The notes under the pieces are model-generated. The model saw only the letters and a list, made by a program, of their open reading frames with translations. It was not told where the DNA came from and did no database searches. Below, piece after piece: positions 13,991 to 64,000 of a stretch of DNA of 64,000 bases. Position 1 is the stretch's first letter. Each line of letters opens with the position of its first letter. The DNA is from Silurus meridionalis (Eukaryota > Chordata > Actinopteri > Siluriformes > Siluridae). The DNA lies in contig NC_060885.1 of the NCBI RefSeq assembly GCF_014805685.1, positions 11,335,132 to 11,399,131 on the forward strand. The letters are read 5' to 3'. Made by a program: the position numbers and the translations under genes.

Positions 13991-14234
13991 GGTGGAGGTG
14001 GACTGAAAACTGGAACTTGAGTATGAACATGTGTTCAGGACGATCCTGTAGAATGTGTATTGTAGTTCATAAAATTGGCTTTGTGTTGACTGAGGCTAAT
14101 GAAGGTGGATTTGTGGATGGATGGATGAAAGTGGTCACTGAGTGATTGCTATTTTCATCAGAAATGTCATTCCATTCGAGACATGTGAGCACACTGCACC
14201 GAGTCCCTTAGATATTATATACCAAGTGTATCTG

Positions 14235-14520
<286 letters not shown>

Positions 14521-14599
14521 AACATTGCCCTGAGGTACCAGTGATCATGTCATATTCTCCTCACCAGACCTGCCATCCAGGTTCTCTTCAAGAATACCC

Positions 14600-14835
14600 A
14601 GGTGTTCCCAGGCCAGGTGAGATATATATACACTCTCTATTCAGTCCTTATTTGACTTCCCACAAAAACCTCCCCAGATGAATCCAGGATGTATCATGAA
14701 CAGATGCCCAAACCACCTCAACTGACTCCTTTTGATCCAGAGGAGCAGCAACCTAACTTTGAGCTTCTGCCAAATGTCCCAGCTCGTCACTTCACAATAT
14801 ATTGACATAAGTGTTGTGAAACCTGAATTTCCCAG
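14600..14835 (-). mobile_element. LINE reverse-transcriptase ORF 3' remnant
   Basis: The minus strand reads WIKRSQLRWFGHLFMIHPG around 14670-14760, resembling the LRWFGHL motif near the C-terminus of several fish LINE polyproteins. Flanks on both sides are decayed. Confidence 0.5.
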
Positions 14836-14884
14836 CCATGCGTGGTTCTTCCCCAAACTTTTACACTAAAGGTGCATCTGATGT

Positions 14885-15165
14885 TTTTGGAGCTCTGCCT
14901 TTAACCCTACAGAACACCATTGTTCTGATTTGGAATGCTGACTGCACCCCAGGAGTCCTTAACATCATTATCATCAGTAACTGACTTTACTAACACCCTC
15001 ATGGGTGAAGAGCACAAATCTTTACAAGCACACTCCAAAATGTAGTGGAACATCTTCCCAGAAGAATTGAGGACATTGTAACAGCAAATGGGCACTAAAT
15101 GTGGAATAGGATGTTCAAAAAGCACATGCAAATCTTATGGCCAGGTGTCCATATAGTGTGTCTTT
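14885..15165 (+). mobile_element. Tc1-like 3' fragment
   Basis: TAACCCTACAGAACACCATTG (the NPTEH form of NPIEH), GACTTTACTAACACCCTCAT, CTTCCCAGAAGAATTGAGG and GGCCAGGTGTCCATATAGTG match the family at 1565. Confidence 0.75.
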
Positions 15166-15934
15166 AAAGCTGAGCTCAGACATCCTGCAAAAAAGCTCAT
15201 TTTATTCGCTTGTCTTCTCAACCTCATTCTTTTGGTCACCACCCAGAGCTTGTGATCAGAGGTGCAGGTTTGGGTGTAACAGTTACACACAGTAGTGTAT
15301 ATCCCTATTTATTTTGATCATTGTTTACAATGTTTACACTGTGGACAGTGTTTGCTCTGCATTGCCACTTTAACTCTACTTAAGTCTACTGTTTATACAG
15401 GTCTATACAATGTTTACACTCCACTACACCACACCACACCACACTCTTACACTATACACTATCTTACACTATTTTTATATGCATATCTATTTTACATTGC
15501 TTAACTTTTATTGTTTTACATTTATATTACTTTTAAATAACAAAGTTTGTCATTTGATCATTGATTATTCATACTTGCCTATGACTCAAAATGTTTAATA
15601 CAATATTAGAAAATCTAAAAAAAAACAACAAAAACATTTCTTAACATTGGATAGTATAATATAATCTAATCCTAGAGTATCTTCTACATATCTATATATC
15701 ATCTGTATATACACTGTGTATAATATTTGTACAGTCATACATACAATGTACATATCTCATATAGTTAATTAATATCCTCTATTCTCTTATCTATTGTCCT
15801 TACACACATTATGCGCAAATCAATTTTTTTTATAATTTATATACTTTCTCTACAGTTTTTGTACATTTCTACACTGCCCTGAGCCTTTATATTTATTTGT
15901 TGCACTTTAACAGCTCCTGCCCATTGTTTTATTA
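15166..15934. other. intergenic, low-complexity but unassigned
   Basis: Short CCACA repeats near 15420-15450; otherwise AT-rich with nothing recognised. Confidence 0.5.
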
Positions 15935-15935
15935 T

Positions 15936-15940
15936 ATATA

Positions 15941-16022
<82 letters not shown>
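15936..16022 (+). repeat. (AT)n microsatellite
   Basis: About 38 AT units with slight interruptions at both edges, directly before a Tc1-like terminus. Confidence 0.95.
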
Positions 16023-16023
<1 letters not shown>

Positions 16024-16027
16024 TACA

Positions 16028-16548
16028 CACAATACAGACCAGAAGTTTGGACACACCTTCTCATTCAAAGAGTTTTCTTTATTTTCATGACTATGAAAAT
16101 TGTAGATTCACACTGAAGGCATCAAAACTATGAATTAACACATGGAATTATATATGGAATTATATACATAACAGTAATATACATAACAAAAAAGTGTGAA
16201 ACAACTGAAAAATGTCATATTGTAGGTTCTTCAAAGTAGCCACCTTTTGCTTTGATTACTGCTTTGCACACTCTTGGCATTCTCTTGATGAGCTTTAAGA
16301 GGTAGTCACCTGAAATGGTCTTCCAACAGTCTTGAAGGAGTTCCCCGAGAGATGCTTGGCACTTGTTGGCCCTTTTGCCTTCACTCTGCGGTCCAGCTCA
16401 CCCCTAAACCATCTCGATTGGGTTCAGGTCCGGTGACTGTGGAGGCCAGGTCATCTGGCGCAGCACCCCATCACTTTCCTTCTTGGTCAAATAGCCCTTG
16501 ATGCCTTCAGTGTGACTCTACAATTTTCATAGTCATGAAAATAAAGTT
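16028..16548 (-). mobile_element. Tc1-like element, second family
   Basis: The left part ACAGACCAGAAGTTTGGACA and internal inverted copies of ATTTTCATGACTATGAAAATTG (16083 and, reversed, 16519) mark the element. ATCTCGATTGGGTTCAGGTC is the antisense of DLNPIEM of Tc1 transposase. Only about 0.5 kb of the gene remains. Confidence 0.75.
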
Positions 16549-16549
16549 A

Positions 16550-17555
16550 TATATATATAACTTTTTTTTTTTTTTTTTGCTGTACATATATTTACATATT
16601 AATCTGCTATTGTAAGTTTGCACAATGCTACTATTTGCACTTAAGGTAGTTGCTAACCTACATTTCGTTGCTGTGTACTTGTACTGTGCAATGACAAAAA
16701 TGTATCTATCTATCCAAAGACAGTATATGCATGTTAGCAATAAACATTCAGTTGGAAGAGTCACCTCAGATCTGACTCATAGCCAACTGTGGTTATATTT
16801 TTTTAGAAAGCAAACCACAACCAAACGTCACTATATTGCAAAATACCATGTTTATTATAATCATGACACACATAAAGGAGTCATAATCACAGTGTACATA
16901 TCTGGCAACTAAAACATCACTAATAATATCAGGCTAGTGGGAGCATATGGTAAACCAGTCAATTGAAAAAAAGGGCTAATACGGTACATTCATGGAGCCC
17001 TTTTCCCTCCAGATATTACACATCTTTATTCGTGTTCATATGTAGTTTTGCCAAAATGCTATCTGCTGCATTATTGAGCAGAATTCTTTGAACACTAAAA
17101 TGATACTGTGTAGGGTGGGGGTATGCTGTAAGTGGTGAACGATCAGACCTTTTGTGTACTCTGTGACATGAGAACGATCATACAGCCTACAAAATGAATA
17201 CAACATTTATAATTCATACAAATTATATTTATACAGAGAAATAAAAAGAAATTCCATTAATTCTAGAGCCAAATATCATTTATGTATGTAATTAATATTT
17301 GAATTATAGTTTCAAACTAATTATAAAAGGATGCTAGATATGTTACATATGTGAATCTTATGAAATATAAAAAAAAAAAAAAAAAAATGTAGTCTTGGGT
17401 GTGGATTATATTAGCTGAATTAAACACATTCACATGTAAAGGAGGGCAACATTTGTCCTACACTTAACCATCTCTTTTAAGTTGTATCAAAGTAACACCA
17501 TCAGCACCAAGTCAATTAATTTGAAACCATGTTTTGAGAGGTATTTATAATTGTA
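16550..17555. other. intergenic, nothing recognised
   Basis: A poly-T run at 16561-16578 and a poly-A run at 17370-17387; otherwise unassigned. Confidence 0.5.
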
Positions 17556-17559
17556 TGCA

Positions 17560-18180
17560 TTTTCAGTAACTGCTTGATCCTGATTAGGGTCTCTGAGCCT
17601 TTCCTGATAGCACTGGGTCCACAAGGAGGAAGACTGTACAATGGATAGGAAGCTAGTCCATATACATCGGTTTCATTTGTTACAATCCATAAATGTTGCT
17701 TGACAGGGAGGTGGCAGCTTAGTGTTTAAGGCATGGGACTTTAGACTGGAAGGTCATGAGATCAAATCCCAGAACCACCAAGCTGCTCTGAATCACAATG
17801 TCTGCCAAATGCCATAATATTTGTGGAAGGGGTAGCTTAGTGGTTAAGATGTGGGACTTCTGATCAGAAATTTAAATCTGGCCACCACTAGGCTGTCACT
17901 GCTGGGCCCTTGAGCAAGGACCTTATCCTTCAACAGCTCAGTTGTGTGAATGAGATAATTGTAAGTCGCTCTGGAAAATGCCATAAATGTAAAATGTAAA
18001 TGCAGTCCAGTGCAAAGCACAATTCAAATACCTATTTGCATGTAGGGCCAATTCAGCATAGCCAATCCTTCTCACTGAGAGCGAACCAAAGGAAAACCAA
18101 ACATGCGTAGCTGTGAAACGATCTCAGGTTTAAGCCCACAATGCTACCTACTACAATACCATGTCTCCTTCATGTAGACA
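17560..18180 (+). mobile_element. nested SINE cluster
   Basis: Two tandem tRNA-derived SINE copies lie at about 17708-17820 and 17828-18000. The second has an A-box-like TAGCTTAGTGG and a typical 3' end TGTAAGTCGCTCTGG. They interrupt another dispersed repeat whose left part (17560-17660, CCTGATTAGGGTCTCTGAGC) and right part (18001-18180, GCAGTCCAGTGCAAAGCACA) flank them. Confidence 0.65.
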
Positions 18181-19080
18181 TATATGACTGAAATATTGTT
18201 AATATGCTCCAATGGCAGGCTGTAGCAACAAGACAGGGAATGAAAAGCTTGCACATTGAATGGAGCAACTAAGGACAATTTCTTATAGAGTACATTTACT
18301 GTATATTATATGATACAATTCATGTTAAGCAGTTCAGCACTGGATATGCTCTCCATCTGGCACAAAGCAAAAATATCTGCAGTTACCAATGAATACAAAA
18401 AACGATCTATGCCAGCAAACTACACTAAGCATCTCAACACAATTAGTTCCTCCGATTTTAAAGCCAGTTTCTGACAAGTTATATGACAAATTCTGAATGG
18501 TTTTTGATTTTTTTCAAAAATTCACACAAAAATCGCTTTCATTTTGTTACAATCCATGAATGTTGCATGACAGAAAAATTATACCTGGCTATTAAACCTG
18601 TAGTGAGACAATTAGTATTTGAAAAAGGTACAACAAAATAAATATATGGAGGAAATGTACACAACACAACATTTCTGTCTCTGCACACATCCCCATTGTT
18701 TCACACTGTCTCTGAATATACAGCTGTATAACACTATTTTCATTTAATACTCCAGTAAAAGATAAGATATTAACATGCCTTAATCTATATAAATAGATAA
18801 TCAGCTATGTTTTGAGACACTTAAATAAAAATCTATTTTGTGAAAGATTATACTGAATAAATCTATATATTAGCCTGTTGCACAGGTTTATTTCTTTTAC
18901 AATATAACCCACATTTCTGTATGTGAGATATAGAGCTGAAAAACATACAGGAGTGTGCTATTAACAGGAGTGGAAACAAATAAAAAATGCTCATTCAACT
19001 CCAGAAACTCTGTTACTTGATCATAAAGCAGGTGAGTTCTGCATTACCAATTCATTCAATATTTTCTGGTGTTGATTCAT
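18181..19080. other. intergenic, nothing recognised
   Basis: AT-rich. A sequence of about 37 nt at 18537 (TTACAATCCATGAATGTTGC) repeats one at 17669 with three mismatches or gaps. Confidence 0.5.
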
Positions 19081-19084
19081 TTAT

Positions 19085-19245
19085 TTATCTCCAGTAAGCA
19101 CTTTGTCCTGAATTGTGGTATATCCAGGGCCTATCTCTGGAACACTAGGTGTGAGGCAGTTAAACACCATGAATAAGACTGCGGTCCATTGCAGGGCATT
19201 ATCCTGACAACAATGTGCGATTTCAGCCTAAGCTGATCCGCTGAC
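19085..19245 (+). mobile_element. dispersed repeat, same family as the host of the nested SINEs
   Basis: GTAAGCACTTTGTCCTGAAT, CCAGGGCCTATCTCTGGAAC and ACTGCGGTCCATTGCAGGGC are degraded forms of a frequent fish repeat (ending in a GGTCCATTGCAGGGCA-like block). Confidence 0.55.
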
Positions 19246-19683
19246 CAGCATGTATTTTTTTTCTTTGTTTTTACAGGAAACATGCATGAACAGAAGGTGA
19301 ACATAACACCTTTTTCTGTTTCTTAAATCACAAACCAAAAGACAGACATTGATTTGATTATAGATCGATTAATTAATAATCAGTGAAAGTGGAACATTAT
19401 ATATACAGATTCAAAAAATGCATGCATTTCCCATCACACGTACACAAAACAAATAAATTAGGCATCAAACCAAGTCAGCAATAAAACAACACCACACCAG
19501 CTGACTGCCTCAGCCAGGCGTCAACATGTTGACTCAAACAAGGCTCACTCAATAGAAATATAAGTTCTTATTTAGGGAACGTAAGGCACGGGTACAGATA
19601 TAATCTCCAAATCAGTAAAGACAACATCTAGGAAAGAAATCCAGAACACTTTGCTTTAAATACATGTTTCACACCCAAACAAC

Positions 19684-20269
19684 TTTATTTTTAAGTTAAA
19701 ACAGGTTGCTATACCTCATACCAAAGTCTCTAGCTAAAATAAAAATACTACCATGTCTCTTTTTTTGTATTCTGTACTATATTACCTTCATTTACCATTG
19801 AAAAATCAACACAAAATTCACAATCTTAAACAGTGAAATAATAAAAGTGAAATTCTAGTTAAATAAAAAGCTCATTCAGTGAAATGAAACTCAATCATCC
19901 AGACTAAAATGAGCACATTGCAAATGCAACATGCATAATCATACAATCAATTCAAGTTTAACTCAAGTGATTTTTTCCTCATTGGATACTTTAAGCTCTG
20001 TATATTCAATTCATTACAAATTAAATTAAATGCATTAAGATAATCTATATTTCCCCAGAACTCTCACTATAATCCATATTTCTGTATTAAATTGAAATTA
20101 AATTAAATTTTTAGATTAGCATTAGTATATAATATATAATATGTAGGTCGGGCTGGATTTAATTTTAGGATCCGTATTTTAATAGATTTCGAATCCCTCT
20201 ATAAAATAAGCTCTAACCAATATTAAGGCAAATGCAGTGACCAGGATGATCGCTGTACTCCTTGTGGAT
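19684..20269 (-). other. ldb3: ldb3 long-form 3' UTR, end uncertain
   Basis: The sequence below the stop is AT-rich with no ORF. The first exact AATAAA on the minus strand is at 19689-19684, about 580 nt after the stop. ATTAAA variants lie earlier, near 20181-20176 and 20163-20158. The true cleavage site cannot be chosen from sequence alone. Confidence 0.4.
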
Positions 20270-58772
<38,503 letters not shown>

Positions 58773-59059
58773 GGTTAAAAAAATATAGCTGTATTATTTG
58801 GTTTCTGCGTCTTCCTGTAAAAAGTTGGGGAAAAATGGAGGTGAAGATCGGGAGGGCGCTGAGTAGCCTCTGAAAGAAGACAAAAAAGTTAAAAATAAAG
58901 ATGGGAAAAATCAGCAAACAAAAACTTTTTTTCTTGGGTGTAAAGAAAAGTGTAAAAATGGATGGTACAATAAGCAGTACAGGCCCACCCAAATCTTTAA
59001 CTAAATACAAAGTAATAAATACAAGAAAAAGTAAAGATTTAAGAGCCAGAGGAAGAAGG

Positions 59060-59180
59060 TTCTTGCCTGCTCAGATGAGCTGGACTGACAGCCTAAGAAT
59101 AGGCACCTCTTTACAGAAACCGATAGCACAGAGGCATCGGAGTGGTGGGGTAAGAGGGTGGGGGAGTTCTTATATGGTGT
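59060..59180 (-). promoter_or_regulatory. candidate ldb3 promoter and non-coding first exon
   Basis: On the minus strand CCATATAAG lies at 59177-59169, usable as a TATA box and one base short of a CArG (SRF) box, CC(A/T)6GG. A start about 30 nt downstream would fall near 59140. A GC-type donor, GCAG|GCAAGA, sits at 59067-59066, and the coding exon begins with an acceptor at 58870. The model is consistent with a muscle gene but rests on short motifs only. Confidence 0.3.
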
Positions 59181-60664
59181 GTAAGGGGACACCCAGAATG
59201 CCAGGCCTCCTATGATTCACAGGGCTAATATAGCCTCCTCTTAGACCAAAAGAGATTTCTAGACCCCATTGCTAAGGTGCTTCACCAAACTAAAGAGGTC
59301 TACAAAGTGGCCAGCAAAGAGAATAAACTGGGAAAGTCATCGAAGCTAATTTATCATAAAGAGAGAGAGAGGGAATTACATTAACATGTTGCCATTTTAA
59401 AGGTGTTCTATGTGTTTGATATTGTGATCCTGTGATGCATCAATCATCCATATCAACCAAGGTTCTTACTGTCCTAGTTACAGCTGTATGATGATAGGAT
59501 AAGGGCAAATTCATGCAATGAACAATGCATGAAGCTAAATGACCAGTTCTATACATGGATGCTAACAATGCTAGATGGACTAAAGGTGATGGACCATAGG
59601 GAATGGCAACATTCCATGTGTTCTGTGTCTCAGGACTTTAATAAGATGGGAGACAGTATTTCAATGGAAAGCATGTCAAGATTGATTTTCTAATACAAAT
59701 ATATTTAGTTTTTTTTTTATCTTTTTTATTCCTTACCAAAAGAAAATCTTTTTTTTAATGCTACAGCAAAATATCTTAAAACCTGCATTATTTCCTAAGG
59801 TCAGTAGTAGCAGCAAAAACATGTATTTGATAAGTGAAGGTATTTTAATAATGAATAGTATTAGCATTATATTTATCCCTGATTGGCTAACAAAATGATG
59901 AAAATCTTTTAATCTAAATTATAAAAAATATAGAAAAAAATATTGACATTTTTAAAAACATTTTTAAATGCTTGGTAATTAATAAGCATACATGTGCATA
60001 TGGGAATGTACTGTATATATGTTTGTTACAATATAATGTAATTTTTTTAACTGTATCTGTATGCTGAAGACAAATGTCCAAGTTGTGGACAATTAAAACC
60101 TAATTCATTAATTAATAAGTAAGAATAAAAGAAAGTAAGTAAATAAATGAGGGAATAAATAAATGTATTAATTAATACAATAAACAAGGGATTAAAGAAT
60201 ATTGCTTAAAAAAATCCTGTTGTTATGAGTAAAGACATTGTTATAAAAATACCATAATGAGGATATATTTTTTTTTATTGTATTGTGATAGTTAATCATA
60301 ATATTGATATCATTATCAAAATAACTGGGCAATTCCAGTAAAATGCCAGCCTTATTTAGGAAAACATTTCAAGAGAGCGTAAAGAGTATTTCAGGGAGTT
60401 TACAATTCATACATTCCTAAACATATTCTGCCTTAAAAGCTTTCTACAAAAGAAACTCTTTGTTGTAGGGTTTTATGGAGAACATTTTTCATCATTTCTA
60501 GCTGTCAGAATCAGATGTGTGAATGTGCAGCGAATATCTTAAAAGCAACTAATAATTTTCATTACTGAAAGTGTTGTAACGCATGATCTTGATAAACTGT
60601 TTCGTTATTATTTAAACTTGGTGGTAACAAAAAGAAGAAGTGGTATTAAATCTTTTAATTCCTG

Positions 60665-60735
60665 CTTTATTACATTTACATTTGTGGCATTTAGCAGATG
60701 CCCTTGTCCAAAGCGAAGTACAAAAGTGCTATGAG
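60665..60735 (-). mobile_element. SINE 3' end, reverse orientation
   Basis: TTACATTTACATTTGTGGCA followed by GCAGATGCCCTTGTCCAAAG is the reverse complement of the 3' end of the SINE at 17820-18000. The remaining sequence 59250-60664 shows only AT-rich DNA with nothing recognised. Confidence 0.65.
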
Positions 60736-61182
60736 TCTCTAGCAATGAATAAATCGACACTGGTACGCTAGATTACAAACTTAAGATAAATCAGACAAAA
60801 TTGGAAAGCGCTAATTTGAGTTATTCAGTAAAAGGTCGGTTTTGAAGCGCTTGGAGATGGGGAAATCCTTCATTTTTTTTTTTTCAATTTGTATTGATTT
60901 GTACACACACACACATGCTGATCACATTGTGGGTACTGAATAAATCAATTCGTATTGATTCTACACCGTGTTGAAATTCATACTCGTATGAAAGACATGA
61001 TCATCAGCAGACTCAGCTAGTAAACTGCTGGAATGCTTTCTGGAGGTGTTTTGAAGTTTGCCTGCATATGGAAACACATTTGGGAAATCTATGTCTAAAC
61101 ATTTCTTCATAGGCACTAGGTCACTGAGCGCTGGACCTATGAATCGACATTTCTATGAACATTTCTTTCTGAATTAGATTTG

Positions 61183-61346
61183 TTCCTTATCTAATCCCAG
61201 TCTTTTGTCCTGCTGCTTTCTAATAACATCTATCTCAGTTTACACATTTTCTTTTAGTGAATGAATGCTGGTATATGTGGGCTCTAAATACTACCTTAAA
61301 GTCAGTATGTAAGCAATTATATTTCCTGCCTCATTCAGGTGATACA
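61183..61346. repeat. second copy of the 58115-58272 segment
   Basis: Shares long exact blocks with the insertion at 58115, for example TAGTGAATGAATGCT and TATGTGGGCTCTAAATACTA. The two are in direct orientation about 3.07 kb apart. No flanking direct repeat was seen here, so this may be the source or an older copy. Confidence 0.85.
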
Positions 61347-61879
61347 ACACATCTAAAGAAATTCCTCATAAGAAGCCTCTGAATAATGTCAGTTCCTCAC
61401 TCCTAGCACGCAGATAAGATGGAGCTGGTGTGCCGTCACAGGCATAGGTCATGGATATGGAGGAGCGAGATAATCACTTCAGGCCTGCCTGTCCTACCTA
61501 ATTTGGGAGACCTCTATTGAGTAGCTAAATTTAGGGCTCTTTGTCAATGGAAGAATTTGAAGTAATGCACGGCGGTTCTGTAATCAAGTTCCTATAATAA
61601 TGCCAAGGGTGTAATTGTGGAGAGTCAGATAGGAGAACAATGAATGCATAGCATACATATGTTTTTTTTTTTATATATATAATGATTTTCTGTTTAATTT
61701 GCCATGCAGATACAGTCAACAATGACAGCCACAATACTTTTAGAATATAGAATTAATCTAATTAGCAAGTAATAAGCAAGTCAAGTGCACAGGGTGTTAT
61801 AGTGACAATATTTGATGACAATGAAGAATTTCCTGAACGTTTTTCCTCCTTATATACTAACCAAGAGTGTATAACCTAG

Positions 61880-62108
61880 ACTAGCCTTTATTTGTCACAT
61901 ATACATTACAGCACAAGAAAATTATTTTCTTCGTGTATCCCAGTTTGTTCGGAAGTTGGGGTCAGCCGTGATACAGTGCCGCTGGAGCACAGAGGGTTAG
62001 GGGCCTTGCTCAAGGGCCCAAGAGTGGCAGCTTAGTGATACCAGGTCTGAACCCCCGACCTTCCGTTCAGTAACCCAGCGCCTTAACCACTGAACTACCA
62101 CTCCACAA
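61880..62108 (-). mobile_element. SINE, reverse orientation
   Basis: GGCCTTGCTCAAGGGCCCAA, GGTCTGAACCCCCGACCTTC and CCTTAACCACTGAACTACCA are the reverse complement of a tRNA-derived SINE with its B-box-like (GGTTC...) and A-box-like (TAGTTCAGTGG) regions. The least decayed SINE head in the window. Confidence 0.75.
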
Positions 62109-62244
62109 ATAATCTGGCAAAGGATCCTAAAGGATATAACAAATGTCAAATATAATAAGAAAAAAAGTGTGCTATGCAAATGATATTGCATTTCAAAAGC
62201 CATTTTAAAGTGTACTGTATAAGCAAATGTAGACATCAGATTTT

Positions 62245-62600
62245 TTCAGCCATATGGGTTCTTCCTTAGACTGTTACCACAAAGTTGCATGCACCAAATT
62301 GTATAGGATGTTTTCGGATTCGGTAGACCCGAACCTGTTCAAGCATGACAATGCCTCTGTGCACAAAGCCAGCTACATGAATACATGATTGACAATGTTA
62401 GGAGTGGAAGATCTTGAGTGGCCTGCTATAGAGATCTCAACCATATTTAAAACCTTTGGGATGACTTTGGATCTGATTTGAGATCTGACTGCACCCCAGA
62501 TCTCCTCAACCTACATCAGTACCTGACTTTACTAACACCCTTGTGGCTAAATTAAGTACAATGCTTTACAGAGAGCTTGAAGTATAATTTTATCAAGTAG
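62245..62600 (+). mobile_element. Tc1-like fragment
   Basis: AAGCATGACAATGCCTCTGTGCACAAAGC translates to HDNASVHK, the second catalytic-Asp block of Tc1 transposases, and CTCAACCATATTTAAAACCTTTGG to LNHI-type sequence before it is broken. Plus orientation. Sequence from 62601 to 63450 shows nothing recognised. Confidence 0.75.
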
Positions 62601-63454
62601 GTCTTAAAATAACGGCAATAGTGTACTGTGTGATACTATGTACTGGAGTATTACATTTTTAATTCCAGTTTCATCACAACAATTTCCAAGTGAAATTGTT
62701 TAGTTCTAAATTAGTTACTTTTAAATCACTTATATTTTCCTCACCAACATTTTCTCTCTCTCTCAACATTAGTTAATGCAGACACCTGTGAGTTTATATA
62801 TGCAGAAGAGGACAAACTGAGAGCTTGTCTTCACATGTATTTTAGCGATGACTTGACATACCATAAGCAGCAGTTTTGAAAAGATATAGTGTCTGGATTC
62901 ACATTTTAAATTTTTAGTACACAATAGCCCTGACTGCTTAACTGTCAAACAACAACAAAACAAATATCTGCTGCTATAACAAAAGTGATAATTGGGTTAG
63001 GGTTATAACATGATATATAATGACATCAAAATAAAAACACTTTTGAATAAAAACACCATAATATAACATTTTGGCAGGTGCTGTCATATGAAATTAGTCC
63101 ACATCAGTCTACACTGCACATTGTGAATTATGCTGTTGTTGTTTTTTTGTATATCATATTTATTAGTAAACTATCAGAGATTGTATTCCTCTTATGTTTA
63201 TTAATTGTATATTGAAAATGACTAACTAAAGTGGGATTAGATCATTCATATGGTTTACTTTATAAAAAGAAACGGAAAAGAACATTTAAAAACTTCAAAA
63301 GTTTAAAGTTTAAAGAAAACTAACATTCATAAAATATAATATAAATAAATAAGTAAAGATGGCAAAAAGACAAAAAAAGACTAAATGTCCTAAAGTCAAA
63401 AGTAAAAAATAAATAAAAATAAATAAAATCTGCATTTTATCTAGACATAAACTA

Positions 63455-63948
63455 TACAGACAAAAGTATATAAGATTCATATGTGGTTTTTTCCATATTT
63501 GTTCCCATTTGCTGGTATAATAAACTCCACAATTCTTAGAAGATGTTTCACTAGATTTTGGAGTATACATGTAAAGATTTGTGGTGCTTCAGCCTGAAAA
63601 GTGTTAGTAAAGTCAGATACTAATGTAACTTGAGGAGGCCTGGGTACAGCGTTCATTCAACTCAAAGATGTTCAGTAGGGTTAAAGTCAAAGATCTATAG
63701 CAGGCCACTCAAGATCTTTCACTCCAAACCATGTAAACCATATTTTCATAGATCTCGCTTTGTGCACAGGGGCATTGTCATGCTAGAACTGGTTTGGGTT
63801 TCTTAGTTCAAGCTAAAGGAAATTTTCATGCTTCCACATCCAAAGACATCCAATTTAATTGTGTGTCTTCAACTTTCTTTGGGGAAGAAGCACATATGGT
63901 TGGAGAAGTGAGATGTCCCAATATGTTTTTTCCCATATAGCTATTATT
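63455..63948 (-). mobile_element. Tc1-like non-autonomous element
   Basis: Left end ATACAGACAAAAGTATATAA, right end CCCAATATGTTTTTTCCCATATAG. TTCAGTAGGGTTAAAGTCAA and CACAGGGGCATTGTCATGCT place it in the family of 30840, antisense to a broken transposase. Confidence 0.7.
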
Positions 63949-64000
63949 GCTATTGTTTGTAACCTATAACTCTTTATTATGTATACAATACAGTGTTTTT

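Noticed and set aside
17708..18000. tRNA gene candidates from A-box and B-box-like sequences
   Set aside because: No cloverleaf with anticodon arm can be formed; the sequences belong to tRNA-derived SINEs.
59221..59245. A MEF2 site in the minus-strand GCTATATTAGCC
   Set aside because: It has three rather than four A/T bases between CTA and TAG, so it does not fit the consensus.

Overview
The window is a piece of a bony-fish nuclear genome, probably an otophysan and possibly a catfish. It is AT-rich and intron-rich, has many short microsatellites, and is littered with decayed Tc1/mariner-type transposons and tRNA-derived SINEs of the kind common in those fishes. No bacterial, viral or organellar gene was seen. 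The species assignment is an inference from repeat style only.

One protein-coding gene is clearly present. It is ldb3 (LIM domain-binding 3; ZASP/Cypher), on the minus strand from a start codon at 58772 to a stop at 20270. I could place 20 coding segments with splice sites. They are two PDZ exons, a linker exon, two alternative ZM-motif exon sets (cardiac type at 45 kb; skeletal type at 41-42 kb with a 23-bp microexon), a possible 30-bp microexon, two shared exons, an alternative last exon that ends the LIM-less short isoform (37.8 kb), five linker exons rich in Ala, Pro, Gln or Ser, and the exons of three C-terminal LIM domains. All phases agree except at one place. In the large exon before LIM1, one base appears to be missing in a Pro/Ala repeat, which puts the LIM domains out of frame. 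With that base counted, the cardiac-type long form would be 768 residues, close to the human protein. The short form would be about 276 residues.

Layout: 1-13 kb is intergenic with Tc1, Tigger-like and hAT-like remnants and a GC-richer patch at 2.0-2.7 kb. A CpG-richer, promoter-like patch with splice-donor consensus on both strands lies at 13.05-13.99 kb. A compound microsatellite and more transposons fill 14-19 kb. From 19.2 to 58.9 kb is ldb3 with its introns. Its putative promoter and a non-coding first exon are near 59.0-59.2 kb. The rest, to 64 kb, is intergenic with repeats.

Nothing here looks like an undescribed molecular system. The most useful leads are the apparent ldb3 frameshift, the two microexons, a 158-bp segment inserted between perfect 21-bp direct repeats near the ldb3 start, and an inverted pair of Tigger-like elements joined by a perfect 42-bp palindrome.
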